DNA of 64,000 nt from Candidatus Staskawiczbacteria bacterium. Lineage in GTDB: Bacteria > Patescibacteria > Paceibacteria > Paceibacterales > Staskawiczbacteraceae. The stretch lies in contig CAILLM010000002.1 of NCBI GenBank assembly GCA_903835075.1, forward strand, positions 1 to 64,000, read 5' to 3'. A program made the position numbers and the translations under genes. The notes below the pieces were generated by a model, which saw nothing but the letters and a program-made list of their open reading frames with translations, ran no database searches and was not told the origin of the DNA. Below are positions 1 through 8,212 of the stretch, one piece after another (within the stretch, counting starts at the first letter, position 1; the number at the start of each line of letters is the position of its first letter).

Positions 1-25
1 ATAATTATTAATATTATAAAATAAT

Positions 26-2239
26 ATGAGAAATCCAGAACATTTAGTTCCTCACGGACATTTTGAGGAAGAACCACAACCAATAGAGCCAGTTTTAGAT
101 TTGGAGGTTCCAAAGAAAGCGACGGAGGAGGTGGTTGTGCAAGAAAGCGAACCGTCTTTGACGCCTAAAGAAAGCTTTGAAAAAAGAAAGGAAGTTTTGG
201 CGAAAGCTCCCGACTTGGAGGGTGTTTTGCGTGAAGAATGGAAAAAAGAAAGAGGCACAGAGGCACCAGAAGGCATTAATTTAAGCTTGCGTACAGTAGA
301 AACATTTAGAAGAACAGTTAAGGATGCACAGGATCTTAGAAAAGTAGTTCGTTATTCCAAAAACCCAGAAGAAAAAGCAACTGCCCTATCTTTATATACT
401 CAAAAAAATGAAGACATTAAAGAAATTACAAAGCATGGGTTGAGTTTTGAGGCAGGCTATAGAGAATATCTAAGAGCACAACGAGAATATTTTGATTTTG
501 TAAATTCGCTTCAAGAAATTTCACAGTTACAGACATCTTTAGATGAGCCCGATTTTAAAGACGCTAAATCAAATGTTGAGTTTGATAAAAAAGCGACGTC
601 TCGACTTGGCACTGTTATGCGAGAGACCGAAACAATGATTTCTGCTGACAAAAATGAATCCTTAGTGGCATTAGCTAGTATTTATCCAAAGGGCAGTAAA
701 GAATATATTGAAGCGGCCGAATTATTGTCACAAGAGAAAGAAGAAAAACCTGAGACAAAGGGTGAGATAAGTAAAAAAATAGAAGAACTTAAAGCTTTAT
801 CGGCAGAAAAATGGGAGAATCCAATGGTGAGATATTTTTGGCAAACCAAAGAGTTGGACAAAATGCTTGAAGATTTTGGCGATGGAAAAGATGTTATTGA
901 AACACAGTCAGTTATAAAATGCTTAAATAAATTAGACGAATGGGAAAAGCATCACCAAAGAACAACAATTGGAGGTGTTTTAGTTGGTCCACCTGGTGTT
1001 GGAAAAACTACAATGGTAAAGCATTACTTAGAACAGAAAGAAAGAGACTATGTATATGTTGACCTTTCTGAAGATGTAACAAGATATTTGCTTTATGGAA
1101 CAAAAGCAATTGAGTTTAAGAGCCCTACTGAATATTATGAGAGACTTGCCCAAGATTTTGAATCTATGGACGAAGAAGGTTTAAAGAAATTTATTTCAGA
1201 ACATGCTGGAGTTGCTAAAAATGTTTTTGGGGCCAAAGGAGAGGAAGCAACCGTGGTTGCAATAAGCCAAATTAATGAAGCTATAGATAAGGGTAAAGCT
1301 GAAGCTGGAGATTCTGAACTTGGAAAAAAGTTAGACCATGTTAAGGGTAAAATAGGAGAATTAACGCAGACGGCATTTCGAAGAGAATTGGCAGGACAAT
1401 TTTCTCATCTTGTTACTCATAATGGATGGCGTGATGGTGTAATAGTTGCCGCCCTGCGAAGAGGTGATAATATTATTTTTGATGAATTTAATAAAACAAA
1501 AAACTGGAGTTTGATTTATGGATTAATGACGGCTAAACCTGGCGAGCAATGGTATTTTGCTGACAACGATGAAAATATAAAAATTCCTGAAGATTGGCGT
1601 ATGTATTTTACGGCAAACATAGGAAGAAAGCATGGTGGTTTCCAAGTTGCAGAAGCTTTAGCTTCTAGAGCAAATGGAAAAGTTATGGAAGTTGACTATG
1701 CTCCAACAAGAGAAGAAATGAGAGTTGCCTTGGCTTCTTTGTCTAATGCCGAAGGAGACTTTTTGCGTTCAAAAGACGACTTAGCCAAACTTTATGTTTT
1801 GATAAATGAAGTTTTCCCAAGAGTGCGTAATTATACAGAAGGCAAAGATCAAACTATTCCTATTTCTTACCGTTTAATTAGAGATTTAGGAGAAAAATTG
1901 ATTATGTATAATAATCCTAAGACAAACGAAGCCGTTTATCAGCCTACTGATAAGAGTTTTGATGAAGCACTTTATGAAGTTATGGTGGACAGTTATAAAT
2001 TGTATGAGGATCAAACTATTCCTAAAGAAGTAGTTAATATTGCAACCAGCGTGGGATTGCTTTTAGATAATTCCGTTAAAGAAAAAGTGACGGGGTTAAT
2101 TGGGCAAGAAACTTATGACGAGAGAAAAACTGCCTTTACAGAGCACGCTGAGGATTTTAGGCAAATAGTTAAAAAAATTCAGGGACTTAGCAGAGATATG
2201 GCTGACGAAACAATTGTTCCAGAAATTAGGAAATTTTAA
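26..2239 (+). CDS. MoxR-like AAA+ ATPase of tagged-repeat locus
   Basis: This 737-residue ATPase is probably the motor of the locus. The first ~270 residues are a charged, helical, probably coiled-coil extension that I do not recognise. The AAA+ core follows: Walker A GPPGVGKTT at 321-329, Walker B NIIFDEFNK at 482-490 (D486, E487) and a sensor-1 Asn near 531 (FTAN). The block with an ALRRG-type motif before Walker B is typical of MoxR/dynein-like AAA_5 ATPases. Such ATPases usually work with a VWA partner, and one is encoded at 8213-10390. The last six residues, PEIRKF, match the PEIKKF end of the eight paralogs in the same locus. The next gene starts 15 nt downstream. The ATG lies 26 nt from the window edge, so the operon may extend upstream. 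The AAA+ call is firm; the cellular role is unknown. Confidence 0.85.
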   Translation: MRNPEHLVPHGHFEEEPQPIEPVLDLEVPKKATEEVVVQESEPSLTPKESFEKRKEVLAKAPDLEGVLREEWKKERGTEAPEGINLSLRTVETFRRTVKDAQDLRKVVRYSKNPEEKATALSLYTQKNEDIKEITKHGLSFEAGYREYLRAQREYFDFVNSLQEISQLQTSLDEPDFKDAKSNVEFDKKATSRLGTVMRETETMISADKNESLVALASIYPKGSKEYIEAAELLSQEKEEKPETKGEISKKIEELKALSAEKWENPMVRYFWQTKELDKMLEDFGDGKDVIETQSVIKCLNKLDEWEKHHQRTTIGGVLVGPPGVGKTTMVKHYLEQKERDYVYVDLSEDVTRYLLYGTKAIEFKSPTEYYERLAQDFESMDEEGLKKFISEHAGVAKNVFGAKGEEATVVAISQINEAIDKGKAEAGDSELGKKLDHVKGKIGELTQTAFRRELAGQFSHLVTHNGWRDGVIVAALRRGDNIIFDEFNKTKNWSLIYGLMTAKPGEQWYFADNDENIKIPEDWRMYFTANIGRKHGGFQVAEALASRANGKVMEVDYAPTREEMRVALASLSNAEGDFLRSKDDLAKLYVLINEVFPRVRNYTEGKDQTIPISYRLIRDLGEKLIMYNNPKTNEAVYQPTDKSFDEALYEVMVDSYKLYEDQTIPKEVVNIATSVGLLLDNSVKEKVTGLIGQETYDERKTAFTEHAEDFRQIVKKIQGLSRDMADETIVPEIRKF

Positions 2240-2254
2240 ATTTTAAATATATCT

Positions 2255-3082
2255 ATGCCATTTAACCCCGACCGCATAAACATCCATGAATTAACAATAG
2301 AAGAACCGGAGAGACGAGCTGAGGTATTTTTTGATGCGGAGAAGGATATTACAAAAGAAGATTGGAAAGGGATGGAGGGTAAATTAGAAGAATATAGACG
2401 GGAGAATAAATGGGATAAATTTTCTCAGCAGGCAATGCGAATGAAAATCCTTGACCCAAATCAAGATTTAAACATTGATTTGATTGCAAGAAATGGGATA
2501 AGAGAAATATTAGAAGAAGATAGGAAGAGTTGTGTTTGGAATGGTTTTGCTTCGCAGGCAACTGAAATGAAAATGCTAGGTATAGATCAAGAGCTAAATA
2601 TCGACCAAGTTGCTTTGCAGGGAACTAGAGAAATGATGGAAGGATACAGACAAAGAATGGGGCGGGACAGGGGTTGGGATAGTTTCTCGTGGATGGCAAT
2701 GAATTTAAAGATTATTGATCCAACTCAAGATTTAAACCTTGATCAGGTCGCATGGCATGGAATGAGAGACACATTGGAAAAAGATAGGCAGCAAAAAAGT
2801 TGGGCTGATTTCTCTTGGGGAGCGGTTAAAATAAAAATTCTTGATCCAAATCAAGATTTGAATCTTGACCAAGAAGCTTGGCAAGGAATGAGAGACTATC
2901 TAGAAAAACAGAGAGAAAATGGTGATAAATGGGGCAATCTCTCCTGGCAGTTAGCGAATATGAAAATTCTTGTTGCAGAAAAAGTTGAAGTTACGGAAAA
3001 TGGAATAGAATTAACAATGCCAAAAAAGAGGGAGTCATTGGGTTCGGATGCTCCACCTATCCCCGAAATTAAAAAGTTCTAA
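2255..3082 (+). CDS. Tagged helical-repeat paralog 1
   Basis: A 275-residue protein of unknown function, first of eight paralogs. It opens MPFNPDRINIHELTIEEPE and ends PPIPEIKKF. Between them are an acidic linker with ITKEDW and five repeats of ~42 residues. The unit reads roughly: W-x-GM-x3-LE-x2-R, then W-x2-FS-x2-AM-x-MKILDP-x-QDLNLD. Repeats 4 and 5 are close to consensus and repeat 2 is degenerate. After the last repeat comes a conserved VTENGIELTMPKK segment. No signal peptide, membrane segment or catalytic motif is visible, so it is probably a cytoplasmic alpha-helical scaffold or adaptor. The start is fixed by alignment with the paralogs. No Shine-Dalgarno is visible. Confidence 0.8.
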   Translation: MPFNPDRINIHELTIEEPERRAEVFFDAEKDITKEDWKGMEGKLEEYRRENKWDKFSQQAMRMKILDPNQDLNIDLIARNGIREILEEDRKSCVWNGFASQATEMKMLGIDQELNIDQVALQGTREMMEGYRQRMGRDRGWDSFSWMAMNLKIIDPTQDLNLDQVAWHGMRDTLEKDRQQKSWADFSWGAVKIKILDPNQDLNLDQEAWQGMRDYLEKQRENGDKWGNLSWQLANMKILVAEKVEVTENGIELTMPKKRESLGSDAPPIPEIKKF

Positions 3083-3093
3083 TTATAAACAAC

Positions 3094-3903
3094 ATGCCAT
3101 TTAACCCTGACCGCATCAATATTCACGAGTTAACAATAGAAGAACCGGAAAAACAAGCTGAGCAAACTTTTGATGTGGAGAAGGATATTACAAAAGAAGA
3201 TTGGGAAGGGATAAAAAAATTCTTAGCGAAATCTCGGCCTAAGAATTATTTAGGTGAGTTTCCTTCGCAGGCAATGGAAATGAAAATCCTAGACCCAAGT
3301 CTAGATTTAAAGATTGGGCAAACTGACTTGGTAGGGATAAGAGATAATATGGAGGAACATAGACAAAATAATGATTGGAACATGTTCTCTAGACGGGCAC
3401 TGCAAATGAAAATCCTAGACCCAAGTCAGGATTTAAATTTTGATCAAATTGCCACACAGGGAATGAGAAATATGTTAGATCAATGCAGAAATAAGAACTG
3501 GAGTATTTTTTCTTCAATAGCAATGCGAATGAAAATTTTTAATCCAAGTGGAGATTTAAACCTTGATAAAATGGCCTGGGAAGGGATGAGAGGAGAATTA
3601 GAAGTTTCTAGACAAAATAATAATTGGCAGAGTTTTGCTTTTAAGGCAATGAATATGAAAATTCTTGACCCAAGCCAAGATTTAGGCCTTGATAAAACGG
3701 CGTGGGAAGGAATGAGAAACAATCTTGAAAGATTGAGACAAGATAACAATTGGGACAGCTTTCCTGCGCAGGCAATGAACATGAAAATCCTTGCTGCGGA
3801 AAAAGTGGAAATAACAAAAAATGGATTAGAATTAACAATGCCAAAAAAGAATGAATCGTTAGCTTCTGGCGTTCCGCCAATTCCCGAAATTAAAAAGTTT
3901 TAA
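3094..3903 (+). CDS. Tagged helical-repeat paralog 2
   Basis: 269 residues, function unknown. It has the same architecture as its neighbours: an N-terminal MPFNPDRINIHELTIEEPE tag, ITKEDW, five ~42-residue repeats and the C-terminal PPIPEIKKF. Repeats 2 to 5 are near consensus, for example NNNWQSFAFKAMNMKILDP. Tryptophan and the AM-x-MKI core recur at a regular interval, as expected of a helical solenoid. It starts 11 nt after the previous stop in an AT-rich spacer without a ribosome-binding site, so it is probably part of one long transcript. Third-codon changes inside the tag relative to paralog 1 argue against very recent duplication. Confidence 0.8.
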   Translation: MPFNPDRINIHELTIEEPEKQAEQTFDVEKDITKEDWEGIKKFLAKSRPKNYLGEFPSQAMEMKILDPSLDLKIGQTDLVGIRDNMEEHRQNNDWNMFSRRALQMKILDPSQDLNFDQIATQGMRNMLDQCRNKNWSIFSSIAMRMKIFNPSGDLNLDKMAWEGMRGELEVSRQNNNWQSFAFKAMNMKILDPSQDLGLDKTAWEGMRNNLERLRQDNNWDSFPAQAMNMKILAAEKVEITKNGLELTMPKKNESLASGVPPIPEIKKF

Positions 3904-3913
3904 TAATATATTT

Positions 3914-4741
3914 ATGTCATTTAATCCCGATCGCATTAACATCCACGAATTAACAATAGAAGAACCGGAAAGAGAAGCCGAGTTGCCTTTTGATGTGGAG
4001 CGGGATATTACGAAAGAAGATTGGATTCAAATAAATAATCAAACAGAAGAATATAGAACCAAAAAAGAATGGTGGAATTTTGCGGACATGGTTGCTAATA
4101 GTAAAATTCTTAATCCAGAGAAAAATTTGAATGTAGATAACGCCACATGGAATGGCATGCTTTCAGATTTAAAAAATTCAGAAACTAGGCGCGATTGGCG
4201 TGAATTTGCTAGACATGCGATGGATATGAAAACTATTGATCCGTCTAAAGAAATACCAATAAGTGGCGTTGCGCTGAAAGCAATGCAGGATGAGCTGGCT
4301 TCATATAGGGACGGAAGCATTTTGTTAGATAATTTGGCATTTGTAGACCTAGCTACAAATATGAAAATGCTTTATCCAAAGGAAGATTTTGGTTTAGATC
4401 AAGACATGCTAGAGGGTATGAAAAATGAATTAGAGAGAATGAAAGAGGATGATTTTGATCGTGCAGAGTATTTTGCTTTCTTGGCTTCTCACATAAAAAT
4501 CATTTATCCGGATGCAGAACTTGACATAGATGAAAGCGATTGGGACCGTTTAAGAGACGAACTTAAACAATATAGAAATCAAGAGGAATGGCAATCGTTT
4601 GTATCTATCGCGAAAATCATGAAGATCCTTGCTGCCAAAAAAGTAAAAATTACAGAAAACGGTTTAGAGTTAACGATGCCAAAAAAGAAAAATTCTTTGG
4701 TGTCGGAAACTCCGCCAATTCCCGAAATAAAGAAGTTTTAA
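3914..4741 (+). CDS. Tagged helical-repeat paralog 3
   Basis: 275 residues, function unknown. The N-terminal MSFNPDRINIHELTIEEPE and C-terminal PPIPEIKKF are intact, but the five internal repeats are strongly diverged. The periodic KILNP, KTIDP, KMLYP and KIIYP segments still mark the units. Diverged interiors with constant ends suggest that the termini bind a common partner while the middle varies in specificity. It starts 10 nt after paralog 2. Confidence 0.8.
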   Translation: MSFNPDRINIHELTIEEPEREAELPFDVERDITKEDWIQINNQTEEYRTKKEWWNFADMVANSKILNPEKNLNVDNATWNGMLSDLKNSETRRDWREFARHAMDMKTIDPSKEIPISGVALKAMQDELASYRDGSILLDNLAFVDLATNMKMLYPKEDFGLDQDMLEGMKNELERMKEDDFDRAEYFAFLASHIKIIYPDAELDIDESDWDRLRDELKQYRNQEEWQSFVSIAKIMKILAAKKVKITENGLELTMPKKKNSLVSETPPIPEIKKF

Positions 4742-4755
4742 ATAATAAAAATAAA

Positions 4756-5658
4756 ATGTCATTTAATCCTGACCGCATCAATATACACGAACTAACTATT
4801 GAAGAACCAGAAAAAGAATCTGATCTGTCTTTTGATCCAAAAAATATTTGGAGAGAGCAAGACTTTGATGCTTTACAAAAATTGGCATCAGGGAAGTTGT
4901 TGGAAAAAGGGGAAGAATATGCGGGAAGAGAATACTTGTTTTTGAATAGTAACGCAGCATTAGCCGTTTTAGACAAAGATAAGCTACCGGAAATTGATGA
5001 TAAATATAAAGAAAGAATCTGGAAATTAATAACCACAACGCAAGCAATAGATGAGCGTTCGTTGTGTTATTTACATTTAAAGGATCTTGCGTGGGCGACT
5101 CAAATTTCTCCAGAATTTTTAGAAAGGAGCCGAGTTGATAGACACATTAATGTGACACACATTGTTAGTACGAACCCTACCATGAAATATGAGAGCGAAT
5201 CTATTTTAAAAAATGAGCCCGTTTTAGAACAGGTCGTGGGTCTTGGAGAAGAACAGCTGGAAAAGTGCAGAAGCGCAAATGACTGGCGCCATGCATTTGA
5301 AGTAGCCTCTTGGCTTACGGTTGTTGGCAGTAGGCCAAAATTAAACAATCAAGATTTTAAAAATTTTGAACACGAATTAAAAAACCAAAGTTATGCAGGC
5401 TATTTAATTGAAGATGCAGCGGCCATGAGTATTATTTATCCAGACTATCCCTTGCAACTATCAGCAAAGGAAGGAGGAGAAATTAAATCATTTTTAACAG
5501 AACTAAACACATCTGAGGGGCTTAGGAGAGCCCCAAGAGAGGATTGGTGTATGTATACAGCTATGGCTAAAATTGCTTATGACAAGTGCAAGGAGGTTTC
5601 TTTAAAAAAAGGTTTTGGTTCAGAAACTCCACCAATCCCCGAAATTAAAAAGTTTTAA
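4756..5658 (+). CDS. Tagged paralog 4, divergent interior
   Basis: 300 residues, function unknown. It has the full N-terminal tag (MSFNPDRINIHELTIEEPE) and the C-terminal TPPIPEIKKF, but the interior has largely lost the MKILDP repeat signature and carries several Cys and His residues. I chose the ATG at 4756 because it begins the conserved tag 14 nt after the previous stop. An in-frame ATG at 4588 would lie deep inside paralog 3. The retention of both tags around an unrelated-looking core is the best evidence that the tags themselves matter. Confidence 0.78.
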   Translation: MSFNPDRINIHELTIEEPEKESDLSFDPKNIWREQDFDALQKLASGKLLEKGEEYAGREYLFLNSNAALAVLDKDKLPEIDDKYKERIWKLITTTQAIDERSLCYLHLKDLAWATQISPEFLERSRVDRHINVTHIVSTNPTMKYESESILKNEPVLEQVVGLGEEQLEKCRSANDWRHAFEVASWLTVVGSRPKLNNQDFKNFEHELKNQSYAGYLIEDAAAMSIIYPDYPLQLSAKEGGEIKSFLTELNTSEGLRRAPREDWCMYTAMAKIAYDKCKEVSLKKGFGSETPPIPEIKKF

Positions 5659-5668
5659 TAAAAATATA

Positions 5669-6493
5669 ATGTCATTTAATCCTGACCGTATCAACATCCA
5701 CGAGTTAACAATAGAAGAACCGGAAAAACAAACCGAGCTTCTTTTTGATGTGGAAAGGGACATTTCAAAAGAGGATTGGGAAGGAATTAATATGAAAATT
5801 GAAGGTTGCATATTAAATAATAGCTGGAGCGATTATGCATCGCAGGCCATGAAAGTAAAAATTCTTGATCCTAGTAAAAATATTGGCAGAGACGATAACG
5901 CTCGGCAGGGAATGGAGCGAAAATTGGATGCGTATAAAAGTAGTAACAAAATTGATAATGAATGGGGTAGTTTTCTGAGCCAGGCTATGGCAATGAAAAT
6001 TTTAGATCCCGAAACCGACGTTGGCTTGAACAATGATATAGAACAAAGATTAGGTGGATTTTTAGATACATTGAGAAATCGGCCAAGATCTTTTTGCTTT
6101 CATGCCATGGAAATGAAGATAATAAGCCCCAACATGGTTTTAAATATAGGAGAAACCATTTGGAAGGAAATGGAAAAAGACCTAGAATCGCAAAGAGTTA
6201 GTAATAATTGGATTGCGTTCGCCCGGGACGCTGTGGCGATGAAAATTCTTAATCCAGCAGTTGATTTAAAATTAGATAATCGTGCATGGGAAGGAATGAG
6301 GGCAAAGTTAGAGTATTATAGAGTGGAGCCAAATGAACATTGGCCTAATTTTTTTGAACAGGCAATGAATATGAAAATCCTCGCTGCCGAAGAAGTAAAA
6401 ATTACCGATAAGGGTTTGGAAATCAATATGCGAAAAAAGAAGGACTCATTTAATACAGATGTCCCACCTATCCCTGAAATTAAAAAGTTTTAA
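5669..6493 (+). CDS. Tagged helical-repeat paralog 5
   Basis: 274 residues, function unknown. The start at 5669 is set by the conserved tag; longer in-frame starts overlap paralog 4. The tag is followed by ISKEDW, five repeats (MKVKILDP, MAMKILDP, MEMKIISP, VAMKILNP, MNMKILAA) and the KITDKGLEINMRKK segment shared with paralog 6, then PPIPEIKKF. The shared INMRKK variant suggests that paralogs 5 and 6 are closest relatives. No membrane or catalytic signature is seen. Confidence 0.8.
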   Translation: MSFNPDRINIHELTIEEPEKQTELLFDVERDISKEDWEGINMKIEGCILNNSWSDYASQAMKVKILDPSKNIGRDDNARQGMERKLDAYKSSNKIDNEWGSFLSQAMAMKILDPETDVGLNNDIEQRLGGFLDTLRNRPRSFCFHAMEMKIISPNMVLNIGETIWKEMEKDLESQRVSNNWIAFARDAVAMKILNPAVDLKLDNRAWEGMRAKLEYYRVEPNEHWPNFFEQAMNMKILAAEEVKITDKGLEINMRKKKDSFNTDVPPIPEIKKF

Positions 6494-6507
6494 CAATAGA
6501 TATATTT

Positions 6508-7365
6508 ATGTCATTTAATCCTGACCGTATCAACATCCACGAACTAACTATTGAAGAACCAGAAAAAGAAACTGAGTTGCCTTTTGACGTGGAAAAAGAT
6601 ATTACGAAGGATGAGTGGGAGGAAATGAATAAGGAAATGGAAAGACAGAGAGGGTACAACGATTGGACACAGGCTAATAGGATAGCCATGGATATGAAAA
6701 TCCTTGACCCCAAAGTAAATCTCAATATAAGTGATTCTGACTGGGAAGCGTCGAGGCAAAGAATTAAAGATTGGCAGACAAAAGGCAGTTGGGAAAGTAT
6801 TGCTTCGGTGGCTAAGCAAATGAAAATTTTTAATCAGGACATTGGAATTAATTTAGATGACAAAGCTAAGCAAGGAATGATACAAGAACTATATAAAAAA
6901 AGAATTCAAATTAAAACAGGGATTCATGCTAACGCTAATTTCCCTCATAAACCTTGGAGTTTTACAGATTTCCCAAAGTTAGCAACTGAAATAAAAATCA
7001 CAGATCCAAATATAGAGTTTGATGTGAATGAAATTGCTTGGGATGGCATGAGGCAAGAATTGGAGGGGTTTAGAGATGATAATAATTGGTATGCTTTTGC
7101 TCAACAAGCGATGCAAATGAAAATCCTAGATCCAAACATAGACCTTGGTTTAAATCAAGATGCATGGGATGGCATGAGAAGTAGATTAAAAACTTATGGA
7201 GGCGGAACTGGCTGGATTATGTTTTCTGGCCAAGCTGTTGCTATGAAAATCCTCGCTGCCGAAGAAGTAAAAGTGACCGATAAGGGTTTGGAAATCAATA
7301 TGCGGAAAAAGAAAGATTCGTTAACTTCAGATGTCCCACCAATTCCCGAAATTAAAAAGTTTTAG
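6508..7365 (+). CDS. Tagged helical-repeat paralog 6
   Basis: 285 residues, function unknown. It has the canonical N-terminal tag, ITKDEW, five repeats and the end PPIPEIKKF. Repeat 3 carries an extra loop of about 15 residues (around KTGIHANANFPHKPW), which accounts for the greater length. Repeats 4 and 5 are near consensus. It starts 14 nt after paralog 5 and ends 8 nt before paralog 7. Confidence 0.8.
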   Translation: MSFNPDRINIHELTIEEPEKETELPFDVEKDITKDEWEEMNKEMERQRGYNDWTQANRIAMDMKILDPKVNLNISDSDWEASRQRIKDWQTKGSWESIASVAKQMKIFNQDIGINLDDKAKQGMIQELYKKRIQIKTGIHANANFPHKPWSFTDFPKLATEIKITDPNIEFDVNEIAWDGMRQELEGFRDDNNWYAFAQQAMQMKILDPNIDLGLNQDAWDGMRSRLKTYGGGTGWIMFSGQAVAMKILAAEEVKVTDKGLEINMRKKKDSLTSDVPPIPEIKKF

Positions 7366-7373
7366 TTAAAAAT

Positions 7374-8180
7374 ATGTCATTTAACCCAGACCGTATCAAT
7401 ATACATGAACTAACAATTGAAGGGCCGGAAAAACAGGCCGAATTGCCTTTTGACGTTGAGAGAGATATTACAAAAGAGGATTGGGAAAAACTTAGAGATG
7501 GCTTAGAGAAAAATAGGCAAGAGAGCAATTGGTATGGCTACTCTTCTCGCGCAATGCAAATGAAAATTCTTGATCCAAGTCAAGTTCTGAATCTTGATCA
7601 ACATGTATGGAATGGTATGAAAGAAACATTAGAAGTGCATAGGCGAAATAGAGAGTGGTATGGCTACTCTACTCGCGCGATGCAAATGAAAATTCTTGAC
7701 CCAAAACGAGATTTAAATATTGACAGAGCGGCATGGCAGGGCATGACGGATACTTTAGAAGGATATAGAAAAACTAATATGTGGGATGATTTTTCTCAAT
7801 TGGCCATGGATATAAAAATTCTTGATCCAAAACAAGATTTAGGCCTTGACCCAGTTGCGTGGAAAGCAATGGTAGCTACTTTAGAAACATCGAAGGTAGG
7901 TGGGCATTTGGATGCTTGGCGCGCAATGGAATTGAAAATTATTGACCCAAATCAAGATTTAAATATTAATGCATCCGTTTGGCGGGAAATGAAAGATAGA
8001 TTAGAAGAATTTAGAAGAGAGGATAGTGCTTATGATTTTTCTTGGCAGGCAATGGCAATGAAAATCCTCGTCGCAGAGGAAGTAAAAGTTACTGAAAATG
8101 GTTTAGAGTTAACAATGCCGGAAAAGAAAGGCTCATTTAATGCAGATATTCCGCCAATCCCCGAAATTAAAAAGTTTTAA
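7374..8180 (+). CDS. Tagged helical-repeat paralog 7
   Basis: 268 residues, function unknown. The N-terminal tag carries one change (IEGPEK for IEEPEK), and the C-terminal PPIPEIKKF is intact. Repeats 1 and 2 are almost identical to each other around WYGYSxRAMQMKILDP, pointing to a recent internal repeat duplication. Five units are present. It is the last paralog before the VWA gene, from which it is separated by 32 nt of AT-rich spacer. Confidence 0.8.
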   Translation: MSFNPDRINIHELTIEGPEKQAELPFDVERDITKEDWEKLRDGLEKNRQESNWYGYSSRAMQMKILDPSQVLNLDQHVWNGMKETLEVHRRNREWYGYSTRAMQMKILDPKRDLNIDRAAWQGMTDTLEGYRKTNMWDDFSQLAMDIKILDPKQDLGLDPVAWKAMVATLETSKVGGHLDAWRAMELKIIDPNQDLNINASVWREMKDRLEEFRREDSAYDFSWQAMAMKILVAEEVKVTENGLELTMPEKKGSFNADIPPIPEIKKF

Positions 8181-8212
8181 TTTTAAAAATAATATATAAT
8201 TGAATAAAAAAT

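Noticed and set aside
4588..4755. Longer N-terminal form of paralog 4 starting at 4588
   Set aside because: It would overlap 150 nt of paralog 3. The conserved tag starts at 4756, exactly as in the other paralogs.
2255..8180. Tandem paralogs as CRISPR-like or simple DNA repeats
   Set aside because: Similarity is at the protein level with diverged DNA; no short identical repeats with spacers exist.
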